From positions 4,092,001-4,156,000 of the forward strand of contig NZ_CP075184.1 in NCBI RefSeq assembly GCF_020510705.1: a DNA stretch of 64,000 nt. The letters run 5' to 3'. The notes under the pieces were generated by a model. It was given only the letters and a program-made list of their open reading frames with translations. It made no database searches and was not told the DNA's origin. The position numbers and the translations under genes are program-made. This stretch comes from Acidovorax radicis. GTDB lineage: Bacteria; Pseudomonadota; Gammaproteobacteria; Burkholderiales; Burkholderiaceae_C. Shown here in pieces: positions 45,170 to 54,753 of the stretch (the stretch's first letter is position 1; each line of letters opens with the position of its first letter).

Positions 45170-47253
45170 CAGGCCAGCACCACCACGCCGTCGGCCGCGC
45201 GAACGCCCTGCCCCTTCGGCAATACGAACACCGGGTTGATCTCGGCCTCGACCAAGCGCTCGCCGAGTTGGGCCGCCATCTGCGAGAAGGCAACGATGGC
45301 CGTGACCAGTGCATCGACGTCGGCCAGGGGGCGGCCACGGAAGCCGTCCAGCAGCGGCCAGGTCTTGAGCTCCTTCGCCATGGCCAGCGCATCGGCACGC
45401 GGCAGTCCGCCGGTGGGTGGCAGCAGGCGCATGGTCGTGTCCTTGAACAGTTCGGCCGTGACACCGCCCATGCCAAGCAAGATGGCGGTACCCAGCGCGT
45501 CACGGTGCATGCCAAGGATCAGCTCGGTGCCGCCACTGACCATCTCTTGCACGAGGAAGTGCTTGGGAAGCACTCCAGCCTTGGTCTCGACTTCCGACGC
45601 CATGGCGGTGAGACGCGCGCCGATGGTCTCGGCCGACAGGTTCACAGCCACACCGCCCACATCGCTCTTGTGCGTGATCTCGGACGAGAGAATCTTCAGC
45701 ACCACGCGGCCACCCAGTTCGCGCGCTGCTGCCTCGGCCTCGGCGGGTGACCCAACGATGCGTTCGCCCGCACAAGGCACGCCGAAGCGCGTAAATAGCT
45801 GCTTGGCCTGGTATTCATCCAGAGAGCCTGTCGGCAAACCGTCCACCGCCACCGCAGCAACAGGCGCACTGGACTCGACCTGCGGCTTCAACTCCGCCAC
45901 CTGGAACATGGCGCGCAGCGCCGCCGTGCAGCTTTCTGCAGCTGCGAATGCAGGCACGCCACGTTGCGTCAGCAGCGCACCCACTTCAGGCGCATGCGGG
46001 CTGACGTAGGCGATCACTGGCTTGTCAGAGTTGGGCAGACAGTCCTGAATGGCACCGGCCAACAGCTCGGGCATTGCAAGACTGGAGGAGCCCACAATGA
46101 TGGTCAGCGCGTCGTAGCTCGGGCTCTTGAGCAGCACGTTGATGGCGCCGCGCAGTAGATCGGGCTTGAGGCCCGCCAGCGTCACGTCGATGGGGTTGCG
46201 GTCCAGCACAGCATGGTCGCCGGTCTGGAGCGCACGCAGGGCCTCGGCTGTGGCCGCATCAGGTGCAGGTGTGTCGAAACCGGCCATGCCCAGATCATCT
46301 GACACCAGCGTGCCGGCACCACCGGTAGAGGTCAGGATGGCGACGCGTTTGCCATGCAGCTTGCGGCCGGTGGCCAGCGCGGCCGGGATGTCCAGCAGGT
46401 CGCTGAAGGTTTGCGCGCGGATCACGCCGACCTGTTTGAACAGCGCGTCGTACATGCGATCGGCGCCAGCCAATGCGCCGGTGTGCGACACGGCAGCCTT
46501 CGCGCCGGCTTCGGAGCGGCCGATCTTGAACGCCACCACAGGCTTGCCCGCGCGAGCCGCCTTGAGGCAGGCGCTGCGGAACTTGGCAGGGTCACGCACA
46601 GTCTCCACGTAGAGCGCGATCACCTTGGTAGCCTCGTCATCGGCCAGGTAGTCGATGAAGTCGGCCAGTTCCAGATCCACCTCATTGCTGGTGGAAATCA
46701 ATTTTGACAAACCGACGCCACGCGCCGCTGCACGCGACAGCAGCGCGCCCAGGATGCCACCGCTCTGCGAGACAACACCAATACCGCCCACTGGGAAATG
46801 CTCCATCTCCAGCGCACCGGTAGCCGACAGCACTATGCGGTCGGTCAAATTGACAAGACCGATGGTGTTGGGGCCCAGGATGCGCATGTCGCCTGCGGCC
46901 TCGATCAGCTGCTGCTGCCGGCGTGCGCCCTCCTCACCGGTTTCGGTGTAGCCGCTGGCCAGGACGATGGCCGCTGCAGTGCCCCGGGCTGCGAGATCCC
47001 GCACGGCCAGGTGGGCCCGCTCTGCGCCCAACAGGACGATACCGACATCAGGCACCGCAGGCAGCGAAGCGATGTCCGGATAGCAGACCAGGTCGCCGAT
47101 CCGATCTACTTTGGGGTTGACGGGGTAAATGTCGCCGGCAAAGCCGTGTTTCAACAGATAGGACACGGGGCGGCCTGCGGTCTTCGCTGCATCGGCGGAT
47201 GCACCAATAATGGCCACGCTGCGGGGCTGGAGGAGGCGGGAGATGACGTTCAT
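45169..47253 (-). CDS. ADP-forming acyl-CoA synthetase (single-chain acetate-CoA ligase family)
   Basis: A 694-residue fusion of the alpha and beta parts of ADP-forming acyl-CoA synthetases. The CoA-binding domain is at the N-terminus (LLQPRSVAIIGASADAAKTAGRPVSYLLKHGF, then VYPVNPK-like IYPVNPKVD). The ligase domains include GIGVVSQSGG and the phospho-His loop in AAVSHTGALAGADRMYDALFKQVG. The ATP-grasp domain is at the C-terminus (QAKQLFTRFGVPCAGERIV; GRVVLKILSSEITHKSDVGGV). It activates a carboxylic acid to its CoA ester, making ADP. The ATG at 47253 lies 5 bp after the hydratase stop. Confidence 0.9.
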   Translation of the reverse strand: MNVISRLLQPRSVAIIGASADAAKTAGRPVSYLLKHGFAGDIYPVNPKVDRIGDLVCYPDIASLPAVPDVGIVLLGAERAHLAVRDLAARGTAAAIVLASGYTETGEEGARRQQQLIEAAGDMRILGPNTIGLVNLTDRIVLSATGALEMEHFPVGGIGVVSQSGGILGALLSRAAARGVGLSKLISTSNEVDLELADFIDYLADDEATKVIALYVETVRDPAKFRSACLKAARAGKPVVAFKIGRSEAGAKAAVSHTGALAGADRMYDALFKQVGVIRAQTFSDLLDIPAALATGRKLHGKRVAILTSTGGAGTLVSDDLGMAGFDTPAPDAATAEALRALQTGDHAVLDRNPIDVTLAGLKPDLLRGAINVLLKSPSYDALTIIVGSSSLAMPELLAGAIQDCLPNSDKPVIAYVSPHAPEVGALLTQRGVPAFAAAESCTAALRAMFQVAELKPQVESSAPVAAVAVDGLPTGSLDEYQAKQLFTRFGVPCAGERIVGSPAEAEAAARELGGRVVLKILSSEITHKSDVGGVAVNLSAETIGARLTAMASEVETKAGVLPKHFLVQEMVSGGTELILGMHRDALGTAILLGMGGVTAELFKDTTMRLLPPTGGLPRADALAMAKELKTWPLLDGFRGRPLADVDALVTAIVAFSQMAAQLGERLVEAEINPVFVLPKGQGVRAADGVVVLA

Positions 47254-47258
47254 GGAAA

Positions 47259-48059
47259 TTACTCTTTGCTGGCCGTTGCCGAAGCCTTTGCAAGAAAGGC
47301 CATCACCGAATCGCGGTGCTCTGTGCTCGTGTAGCAGATGCCTTGTGCCTGGCTGCCTTGTGCGAACACCTGTTGTGCCGACATCTCGAAGGTTTGGTCC
47401 AGAATCGTCTTGCCCAGCGCCAGTGCGGTTGCCGACCCTTTGCTGAGTTCCGCTGCCCACGCCTGCGCATCGGCCACCAGCGTTTGCGCCGAGGTCTTGC
47501 GGTCCACGATGCCCATGGCCAGCGCCTCGTTCACATTGACCTTGCGGCCCGTGAAAATCAGTTCCTTGGCCTTGGGCAGCCCGACGCGGCGGGGCAGGAA
47601 GTACATACCGCCCCCATCGGGAATGATGCCGCGGTGGATGTAGGACCAGGAGAAATGGGCCCACTCATTGGCGATGATGAAGTCACATGCAAGCGCCGTG
47701 TCGGCGCCCAGCCCCGACGCTGCGCCATTGACGGCTGCGATGGTGGGCTTAGGCATCGTGTGCAGCAGGGTCTGCGTGTGGTGCACGCGCTGCTGACGAT
47801 GCCAGCCGTTGAAGGCAATCTCCCCGGCTGGCGCATTCATGCGGCGCTCCATGCCGGAGATATCTCCTCCAGCGCAGAAACCCTTGCCATTGCCAGTGAG
47901 CACCAGCGCACGTATAGACTTGTTCGCGCTGACATGCTCCAGCGCTGCGATGAACTCGGTACGCATGTCGTCGCTCATCGCGTTGCGCTTGTCAGGGCGA
48001 TTCAGCATGAGCGTCGCGATGCCATTGGTGACGGTCAGTTCAATGAGCTCTGTGGTCAT
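47259..48059 (-). CDS. Enoyl-CoA hydratase/isomerase
   Basis: The 266-residue crotonase-fold product has RPDKRNAMSDDM, the oxyanion-hole segment GKGFCAGGDISGM and GAASGLGADTALACD. The usual first catalytic Glu is replaced by Asp. IIPDGGGMYFLPRRVGL has Asp where hydratases have the second Glu, as in PaaG-type isomerases/hydratases. It may therefore isomerise a double bond or hydrate a special substrate rather than act as a standard hydratase. It is the second gene of the block, 17 bp after the Bug receptor. Confidence 0.9.
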   Translation of the reverse strand: MTTELIELTVTNGIATLMLNRPDKRNAMSDDMRTEFIAALEHVSANKSIRALVLTGNGKGFCAGGDISGMERRMNAPAGEIAFNGWHRQQRVHHTQTLLHTMPKPTIAAVNGAASGLGADTALACDFIIANEWAHFSWSYIHRGIIPDGGGMYFLPRRVGLPKAKELIFTGRKVNVNEALAMGIVDRKTSAQTLVADAQAWAAELSKGSATALALGKTILDQTFEMSAQQVFAQGSQAQGICYTSTEHRDSVMAFLAKASATASKE

Positions 48060-48076
48060 TTTCTGCTTTCGAAAGG

Positions 48077-49075
48077 CTAGTCATTGGTGATGTTGTTGTC
48101 CTTGACGACCTTGCGCCAGCGGGCTTCTTCGCCCTTGGCATAGGTGCCAAAATCCTGAGGGGTGCCGCCTTTGACAATGAGGCCCTCGGCTTCCATCCTC
48201 TTGCGGAAGGCGTCGGTGAAGACGGCCTTCTTTGCTGCAGCGTTGAGCTTCTCGATCACATCAGCAGGCGTGCCTGCTGGGGCAAAGAGCCCGTACCAGC
48301 TGTCGGCCACATACCCGGGCACGCCGCTTTCAGCGACAGTGGGAACCTTGGAGAGGACATGCGAGCTCGATCGGGTGGCCGTTGTCACGGCCAGAGCGCG
48401 CAGCTTGCCGCTTTCAATCATGCTTCCGACCGCAGCGGCGGTTGCAAACATCACGTCGACCTGTCCTCCCAGCAAATCTGTGAGCGCAGGTCCGGCACCG
48501 CGATAGGGGATATGAATGAGGTTGGTGCCGATGAGGTTCTTGAACAATTCACCTGCGAGGTGGGCAGAAGTTCCCGCACCTTGTGAGGCAAACGAAAGCT
48601 TGCCCGGAGTTGCCTTGGCAGCGGCAATGACGTCCTTGACGGATTTATAGGGGCTGCTGGACCGCACGACCAGCACATTGGGTGACACACCCACCAGCAT
48701 CACAGGCGCGAAGTCCTTGTCGTGGTTGTAGGGCAGCTTGGGCTGAATACTGGGATTGACCACATGCGCGACAGTCGCCATCACCATGGTGTATCCATCA
48801 GGCGCGCTCTTGGCTGCCGCATCGGTTCCGATGAGGGTTCCAGCGCCCGGCTTGTTATCGATGATGACGGGCTGACCGAGCTCTTGGCCCATGACCACTG
48901 TCATGGAACGAGCGACCAGATCCGTACCGCCACCCGGTGCAAATGGCACGATGATGCGGACAGGTTTGTCAGGGAATGCCGCGTTGGCAGGAGCGGCATA
49001 TAGACCGCTCAGGACCGCCGTAGCCGCAATGACCGCAGCGATGCGCGAACGCGCAGAAAGCAGGTGTTTGTGCAT
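48077..49075 (-). CDS. Bug-type tripartite tricarboxylate transporter substrate-binding protein
   Basis: An intact 332-residue periplasmic receptor: signal peptide up to PANAAFPDKPVRIIVPFAPGGGTDLVARSM, then IDNKPGAGTLIGTDAAAKSAPDG, FAPVMLVGVSPNVLVVRSSSPYKS, AHLAGELFKNL and NLIHIPYRGAGPALTDLLGGQVDVMF. This is the Bug family, very abundant in Burkholderiales, which captures organic acids; no TctAB membrane genes are adjacent. The start follows GGAGA. As first gene of the minus-strand block it faces the divergent IclR gene. Confidence 0.93.
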   Translation of the reverse strand: MHKHLLSARSRIAAVIAATAVLSGLYAAPANAAFPDKPVRIIVPFAPGGGTDLVARSMTVVMGQELGQPVIIDNKPGAGTLIGTDAAAKSAPDGYTMVMATVAHVVNPSIQPKLPYNHDKDFAPVMLVGVSPNVLVVRSSSPYKSVKDVIAAAKATPGKLSFASQGAGTSAHLAGELFKNLIGTNLIHIPYRGAGPALTDLLGGQVDVMFATAAAVGSMIESGKLRALAVTTATRSSSHVLSKVPTVAESGVPGYVADSWYGLFAPAGTPADVIEKLNAAAKKAVFTDAFRKRMEAEGLIVKGGTPQDFGTYAKGEEARWRKVVKDNNITND

Positions 49076-49206
49076 TTCTTTGTCTCCATTTATTAGGGAA
49101 TTGACTAACGGCAAGTGACCTCAAGGAGCGGCATGATCGGCCGCCTCACTCACAGGGTTAGATTAAGAGAACGCCCTCTCCTGTGCACCCCCTAAATTCC
49201 ACTGAT

Positions 49207-49226
49207 TGGAAATGAAATACCTTCCA
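49207..49226. promoter_or_regulatory. Candidate IclR-family operator
   Basis: The sequence TGGAAATGAAATACCTTCCA, with outer arms TGGAA / TTCCA, resembles the known E. coli IclR box TGGAAATNATTTCCA. It sits 12 bp before the iclR-type start and inside the divergent promoter region of the catabolic block. Confidence 0.45.
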
Positions 49227-49237
49227 CAAGACCCACT

Positions 49238-50035
49238 ATGACTTCACCTACCAGCAGCGCTGCCAGACGCAAGAACCATGAGGAGCCCACGCTGAACCGG
49301 TCATTGGAGCGTGGCGTAGAGATACTCAGAGCGTTTCGGCCAGGCGCCGATCTGCTGGGAAATGGCGATCTGGCGGAGCGCACCGGCCTGTCCAGGGCAA
49401 CCGTCAGCAGACTGACGCAGACGCTGGTTCAGTGCGGTCTTTTGGAGCATGACGGCGCGCGGCGCGCATACCGACTTGCAGCCCCGGTATTGAGCTTCGC
49501 TCACGCCATGCGATCAGGGTCACCCGTGCTGCAGTGCGCGGCCCCATTGATGCGCACCGCAGCGGAGAAGCTGCGCGTCAATGTAGGGCTGGCCGTGGCG
49601 GACCGCGAGGAGATGGTCTATCTGGAGTCCATACGCTACAACAGGAAGGTATCGCTGCGAAGCGTGGTAGCGGGCCAGCGCGTGCCGATCGAACTCACAT
49701 CCCTTGGGCGCGCATATCTGTGCGCCACCTCAGAAACACAGCGACGGGAGCTGATGACCAAGCTTGGGCAGCAGCGTCTATCCGGCTGGAAGGCAATTCG
49801 TGAAGAGATACTCGCAGCGGTGCAAGTGTTCTGCAGAAAAGGCTACTGCACCGCCTCCTGGCAGCCCGAGGTGGTCGCTATCGCGATCCCCATCATCACG
49901 CCTACTGGGGCCATCTATGTGCTCAACATGAGTGTCACCACACAGCAGAGCGCGCAGGAGGTTGAGGCTGAACTCAGCACGCCCCTCAAGGCCCTTGCCG
50001 AGAAAATCACCGAAGCAATTCGGCGGCGTGATTGA
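49238..50035 (+). CDS. IclR family transcriptional regulator
   Basis: The 265-residue product has an N-terminal winged helix (LNRSLERGVEILRAFRPGADLLGNGDLAERTGLSRATVSRLTQTLVQCGLLEH) and the IclR effector domain (VGLAVADREEMVYLESIRY, PIELTSLGRAYLCA, AIAIPIITPTGAIYVLNMSV). It is divergent from the eight-gene catabolic block and is its likely regulator. IclR-type effectors are usually small organic acids, in line with the block's content. Confidence 0.93.
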   Translation: MTSPTSSAARRKNHEEPTLNRSLERGVEILRAFRPGADLLGNGDLAERTGLSRATVSRLTQTLVQCGLLEHDGARRAYRLAAPVLSFAHAMRSGSPVLQCAAPLMRTAAEKLRVNVGLAVADREEMVYLESIRYNRKVSLRSVVAGQRVPIELTSLGRAYLCATSETQRRELMTKLGQQRLSGWKAIREEILAAVQVFCRKGYCTASWQPEVVAIAIPIITPTGAIYVLNMSVTTQQSAQEVEAELSTPLKALAEKITEAIRRRD

Positions 50036-50234
50036 CGTAGCGTAGTAGAGCCGCATGCAGCTTTGCGGTTGTGCGCCAGGCAGGCGAAATCGAGTTGTTT
50101 TTGCCAAAGTCTTGGCACCACCTCTTCCAACGGCAATGTGCGGGGCAACAACAACCATTGAGAAAATCTGATCCGTTCTTAGGCGATGGGCAGAAATGCA
50201 TGGCTCTTCGACTGCAGCAAACCAAGCTCACGAG

Positions 50235-51296
50235 CTACATCCTGCCTATAGGGTCTGGCGCTGCAGGCAGCGAGAGTTTTACGACCAAACCGCCGCCTTC
50301 ACGTGAACTTGCTTCGATATTGCCGCCGTGCAGCCTCATGGACCGCAACGCGATGGCAAGCCCAAGACCCACGCCACGCACAGACTCGCCTCCTTCAACA
50401 CGGGTAAAGGGTTCGAAGATTTTCTGCAACATGGCAGACGGAACACCTGGCCCGTGATCCTGGACAGTGATCGTCAGTTGACCACTCTCCGAGTTGACCC
50501 TCGCTACGATATCGACCGCAGTACCAGGCGCTGTGTACTTCACTGCGTTGCGAATCACGTTTTCAAAGGCGCGGCAAAGCAGTTCTCCATTGACCTGTGC
50601 GACAAATTGCCCCGGCGCATCGATGCGAACCTGGCGCGCCGACTGTGACCTTGCCTCAAAGTCGGCATCCTCGGCAATCGCATGCAGCAATTCGATGACG
50701 TCCACTTTTTCGTGAGCCAGGCCAGCGGGCGCCTCCAAACGGTGCAGCGTGAGCAGTTCTTCGATCAGGATGTCGAGGCGCTCGCTTTCCCGCTCGATGC
50801 GATCAACCATCGCCTCCGTACTGGGCGGGTCTTGCCGCAAGAGGCCAATGGCGGCTTGCAGCCGGGAAAGCGGGGAGCGCAGCTCGTGGGATATGTCATG
50901 AAACAGCACCTGGCGCGATGCCGTCATCTGCTGCAGCTGCAATGCCATGTTGTCGAACTCTTGCGCCAGGTCCGCGATCTCGTCGCGCCGCCCGCCCATC
51001 AGCGGTTGCACTCGCGTATCGAATTTGCCCTCAGCGGCCCTTCGCAAGGCCCAGCGCAGGTGACGCAATGGCCGAGACAAATACCAAGCCAGCACTGGGC
51101 CGATGATGAGCACGGCCGCCATTGCGGAAATCAGGGGCACGAGGGGAATGAATCCGAAAGAACCGACATCGTCGGGTGGCGGTGGGCGCCCGATGAGCGT
51201 GATGTACGCCAACGTGCCCAGGAACGAAAGGACCATGCTCAGCCACAAGGCCAGCAGCAGTTTCCAGAACAATCGCCCAATGCGGCGTGCGGCCAT
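50235..51296 (-). CDS. Sensor histidine kinase of an efflux-linked two-component system
   Basis: A 353-residue kinase with two transmembrane helices (about 9-36 and 48-73) around a very short periplasmic loop, a HAMP domain, phospho-acceptor H137 in FHDISHELRSPLSRL, and the ATPase motifs ENVIRNAVKYT, DHGPGVP and GVGLGLAI. The short loop suggests sensing in the membrane. It starts 5 bp after the response regulator stop and is cotranscribed with it. The pair faces the RND efflux operon, in the manner of BaeSR or CpxAR-type systems. Confidence 0.92.
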   Translation of the reverse strand: MAARRIGRLFWKLLLALWLSMVLSFLGTLAYITLIGRPPPPDDVGSFGFIPLVPLISAMAAVLIIGPVLAWYLSRPLRHLRWALRRAAEGKFDTRVQPLMGGRRDEIADLAQEFDNMALQLQQMTASRQVLFHDISHELRSPLSRLQAAIGLLRQDPPSTEAMVDRIERESERLDILIEELLTLHRLEAPAGLAHEKVDVIELLHAIAEDADFEARSQSARQVRIDAPGQFVAQVNGELLCRAFENVIRNAVKYTAPGTAVDIVARVNSESGQLTITVQDHGPGVPSAMLQKIFEPFTRVEGGESVRGVGLGLAIALRSMRLHGGNIEASSREGGGLVVKLSLPAAPDPIGRM

Positions 51297-51301
51297 CTGT
51301 G

Positions 51302-51997
51302 TCAGTCCTTGAGCAGTTGGTAGCCCAGGCCGCGCACACTCTGGATCCAGGATTCTCCGTCGGGCCGCAGTCCAAGCTTTTGGCGAATGCTGCTGATATG
51401 CACATCGATACGACGATCAAATTTTCCCAGTGGACGGTTGAACGCCTGTTGCGAAATCTCTTGCTTGCTCACCAGTTGCCCCGCTTGCCGAGCCAGCACT
51501 TCGAGCAAACTGAACTCCGTCCCCGTCAGTTCTAGGGGTGTCCCTAACCAAGTGGCCTGACGGGTGCCAAGTGCCATTGTCAACGCGCCTACGTTCACGG
51601 TTCGAAGGCCTGAGTTCGGCGCTGCGTCTTCCCGGGCCAGCGTGCGCCGCAGGATGGCGCGGATTCGAGCGACGAGTTCACCGGGAGTGCAGGGTTTGGG
51701 CACATAGTCATCGGCACCCATGTCCAGTCCAACGATGCGATCGACGTTATCGCCACGCGCCGTAAGCATCAGCACCGGAACTTTGCTGCTGGCACGGATA
51801 CGGCGCAACGCCTCCATGCCAGACAGCCGCGGCATCATGACGTCGAGCACCGCTATTGCGTAGCGCCCTGAAGTAGCCTCCACGACGCCAGCCTGACCGT
51901 CATGCACAGCATGCACGTCAAAGCCCTCACGGACAAGATACTGCGAGAGCATCGTCGTGAGTTCGCGGTCATCGTCTACGAGTAGCACAGGGATCAT
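51302..51997 (-). CDS. OmpR/PhoB family response regulator
   Basis: The 231-residue product has a receiver domain with acidic pocket D8-D10, phospho-acceptor D52 in VLDVMMP, T79 and K101, followed by a winged-helix output domain (LELTGTEFSLLEVLARQAGQLVSKQEIS, RRIDVHISSIRQKLG, SVRGLGYQL). It is the first gene of the regulator/kinase operon, divergent from the outer membrane factor gene with a 132 bp gap, and probably activates the RND efflux operon and itself. Confidence 0.94.
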   Translation of the reverse strand: MIPVLLVDDDRELTTMLSQYLVREGFDVHAVHDGQAGVVEATSGRYAIAVLDVMMPRLSGMEALRRIRASSKVPVLMLTARGDNVDRIVGLDMGADDYVPKPCTPGELVARIRAILRRTLAREDAAPNSGLRTVNVGALTMALGTRQATWLGTPLELTGTEFSLLEVLARQAGQLVSKQEISQQAFNRPLGKFDRRIDVHISSIRQKLGLRPDGESWIQSVRGLGYQLLKD

Positions 51998-52129
51998 GGG
52001 TGACAAGCAGTATCTCCCGAAAGCCCCCTGCACCGACGAGTTCGCTTCAGAATTTTACCCAGCTTAACGCTCGTCCACACTGCCAAACATTCGCGGCCCA
52101 TACGATCCAGACTGACCTTTCAGGACAGT

Positions 52130-53578
52130 ATGTATACCTCACGATGCGCCCTTTGGCGAACCACCTTACGCCTATGTGCTATTGGCCTCACCATCGCGCT
52201 GGGTGGTTGCGCTGTCGTCGGCCCCAACCATGCGCAGCTGGAAACCAAGACGTCTTCGGCATGGCAGGCGCCGCTGCCTCATGGGGGCCAAGTGGCAGCA
52301 CTCGGCGACTGGTGGAGCCAGTTCAACGACCCCGAGCTCACCGGGCTTCAGCGCTCCGCTGAATCTGATAGCCCTACGCTTGCCAAAGCCTGGGCCAACA
52401 TCGAAAAAGCACGCGCCACGCTGACCAGTGCGCGGGGTTCAGGTCTTCCGGCCATGAACGGACAAGCCTCGGTGACGCGCGGCACGCAGCAAACCGGCGA
52501 GGTCGCCACGGCGCGCAGCGCAGGTCTCGATGCGTCGTGGGAGATCGACCTGTTCGGCAAGATCCGCAGAAGCACTGAATCTGCTCAGGCGCGGGCGCAG
52601 GCGCGCGAGGACGATTGGCACGACGCGCGCATCTCTCTGGCCGCAGAGGTGGCCGACACCTATGTGCAATACCGAGCGTGCCGCTTGCTGGCAGACGCCC
52701 ATGCCCAGGAACTCACCTCCATTGGCAAGACTGTGAAGGCAACCGAATCACTGGTGCGTGCCGGACTGAACGCCAGCTCCGACGGTTCGCTGGCCCGCGC
52801 CAGCCTAGCAAGCACCACTTCCGCAGGGCTTGCGCAGAGCGCGCAATGCGAGCTGCTGGTGAAGTCGCTGGTGGACCTGACGGGGCGGGCCGAGCCGCAG
52901 CTGCGTGACCGGTTGGCCAGCGGCGCCAACCGTATTCCGCAGCCCGGTGCTATCGATATACAAAGCGTTCCGGCCCAGGCGCTGCGGCAGCGGCCCGATC
53001 TGGCCTCGGCGGAACGCGAATTGGCGGCCGCCAGCGCCGAGATCGGTGTTGCGCAAGCAGACCTTTATCCGAGTATTTCGCTCTCGGGTTCTATCAATGT
53101 GTCTTCGGTTTCCATGGCCTCGTCGCAGACGACTTGGTCATTTGGACCGACGCTCTCGCTACCGCTATTCGACGGTGGTAAACGCAAGGCCGCAGTGGAC
53201 AGTGCACGGGCCGCATACAACGCAGCAATGGCCGACTGGCGCCAGAGCGTTCGAACCGCCGTAAAAGAAGTCGAGCAATCGCTGGTTCGGCTGAACAGTA
53301 CCGCGAGCCGTACGGAGCAGGCGGAGCGCGCGGCACAAGAATACCGGCTGCATGTAGTGGGGATCGAGGCGCAGTGGCGTGCTGGCTCCGCCAGCCTGCT
53401 TGACCTGGAAGAGTCGAGGCGGCAGGCATTGGCCGCCCAGATCGAACTGATCGGACTGCAGCGAGACCGCGTGGAGTACTGGATCGCTTTGTACAAGGCA
53501 TTGGGCGGGGGCTGGCAATCACACACCCCGGCGATGTCCCCTGAAGACCTTGATTCCCTTTCAAAGACCTCCCCATGA
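52130..53578 (+). CDS. Outer membrane efflux lipoprotein, NodT family
   Basis: The 482-residue product has a lipoprotein signal (LRLCAIGLTIALGGC, lipid-modified C27) and the NodT/OprM pattern: WWSQFNDPELTGLQ, NIEKARATLTSARGSGLPAMNG, SWEIDLFGKIRRSTESAQA, RPDLASAERELAAASAEIGVAQADLYPSISLSG and the second repeat ending in IALYKALGGGW. It is the outer membrane channel of the tripartite pump. Its stop overlaps the adaptor gene start (ATGA), so the three pump genes are coupled. Confidence 0.93.
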   Translation: MYTSRCALWRTTLRLCAIGLTIALGGCAVVGPNHAQLETKTSSAWQAPLPHGGQVAALGDWWSQFNDPELTGLQRSAESDSPTLAKAWANIEKARATLTSARGSGLPAMNGQASVTRGTQQTGEVATARSAGLDASWEIDLFGKIRRSTESAQARAQAREDDWHDARISLAAEVADTYVQYRACRLLADAHAQELTSIGKTVKATESLVRAGLNASSDGSLARASLASTTSAGLAQSAQCELLVKSLVDLTGRAEPQLRDRLASGANRIPQPGAIDIQSVPAQALRQRPDLASAERELAAASAEIGVAQADLYPSISLSGSINVSSVSMASSQTTWSFGPTLSLPLFDGGKRKAAVDSARAAYNAAMADWRQSVRTAVKEVEQSLVRLNSTASRTEQAERAAQEYRLHVVGIEAQWRAGSASLLDLEESRRQALAAQIELIGLQRDRVEYWIALYKALGGGWQSHTPAMSPEDLDSLSKTSP

Positions 53579-54753
53579 CCAGCAATCTCAAGTCCCATCA
53601 AAAATGGGTGATCGTAGGCCTCGTTGTGCTCATCCTGATCGCCGCGGCATACGCAATGTGGGTCCCTCGCCCCGGCAAGCCTGGCGAGGCCGCCACCCCA
53701 ACAAAGGATCCGTCGAGCGCAGCGGCTTTGACGGTGAACGTCGTCAAGGCGCAGACGCAGACCTGGCCCCAGCAAATCCAGGCCCACGGCGCTGTGACCG
53801 CATGGCAAGAGGTGGTTGTCAGCCCTGAGACGGGTGGACTGCGCATCGAAAAGTTGCTGGTGGATGTGGGCAGCACCGTGCGGCGCGGTCAGGTCCTGGT
53901 GCAGCTGTCTGACAGCACGGTCAAGGCCGAACTGCGCAAGCAGGAAGCGCTGGTGGCGCAAGCCCGCGCCAGCCTTGTGCAAGCCCAAATGAATCTGAAA
54001 AGGGCCAAAGCCGTGGACGTTGTCGGCGCGTTGGCACCGCAAAAACTGGATGAATACCAAGCCAATCAGGCGACCGCCGAGGCGTCTCTCGCATCTGCAC
54101 TGGCAGACCTAGAGAGCGCCCGGCTGAAACTGTCGCATACCAAAATTGTGGCTGCGGACGATGGCGTGGTGTCCTCCAAGTCCGCCGTTCTGGGGGCCGT
54201 GGTGACTGCTGGCGCCGAGCTTTTTCGGTTGATTCGTCAGGGCCGCGTGGAATGGCGCGCCGAGCTGGACGCGGCCCAGCTGGCGAGCGTAGCGGCAGAC
54301 CAACCCGCACATGTGGTTTTGCCCAACGGGAAAACGGTAGAGGGAAAGGTGCGCCTGGTATCGCCCACCTTGGATGCAGCAACGGGTCGCGGAATGGCGT
54401 ACGTCAGCCTGGTTGCCGGTCAGGGCGCTCAGCCAGGGCAATTTGCCAGCGGGAGCATTGACTTGGCGAGCACGCCTGCACTCACCTTGCCCCAATCCGC
54501 CATTGTTCTGAGGGATGGCCGCTCGTACGTGTATGTCCTGGGTGAGGGGCAGCAGGTGTCTAGCCGGGTGGTGGTTTCTGGGCGGCGGCAAGGCGACCGT
54601 GTGGAAATCGTCACTGGTCTTGATCCCAACTGGAGCGTTGTGGCCAGCGGTGGCGGATTCCTGTCCGATGGCGCGAAGGTAACGGTCTTATCGGCGAATG
54701 CCGCCGAAACGGCTGGCGCGGCAGCCGACGCGAAGACCGGAGGTAATCGATGA
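53575..54753 (+). CDS. RND efflux periplasmic adaptor subunit (HlyD/MFP family)
   Basis: A 392-residue adaptor with an N-terminal membrane anchor (WVIVGLVVLILIAAAYAMWV), the lipoyl-like halves VVVSPETGGLRIEKLLVDVGSTVRRGQVLVQL and LSHTKIVAADDGVVSSKSAVLGAVVTAG, a helical hairpin between them, and beta-barrel plus membrane-proximal domains to the C-terminus. It links the inner membrane pump to the outer membrane channel. It overlaps both neighbours by 4 nt. Confidence 0.93.
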   Translation: MTSNLKSHQKWVIVGLVVLILIAAAYAMWVPRPGKPGEAATPTKDPSSAAALTVNVVKAQTQTWPQQIQAHGAVTAWQEVVVSPETGGLRIEKLLVDVGSTVRRGQVLVQLSDSTVKAELRKQEALVAQARASLVQAQMNLKRAKAVDVVGALAPQKLDEYQANQATAEASLASALADLESARLKLSHTKIVAADDGVVSSKSAVLGAVVTAGAELFRLIRQGRVEWRAELDAAQLASVAADQPAHVVLPNGKTVEGKVRLVSPTLDAATGRGMAYVSLVAGQGAQPGQFASGSIDLASTPALTLPQSAIVLRDGRSYVYVLGEGQQVSSRVVVSGRRQGDRVEIVTGLDPNWSVVASGGGFLSDGAKVTVLSANAAETAGAAADAKTGGNR

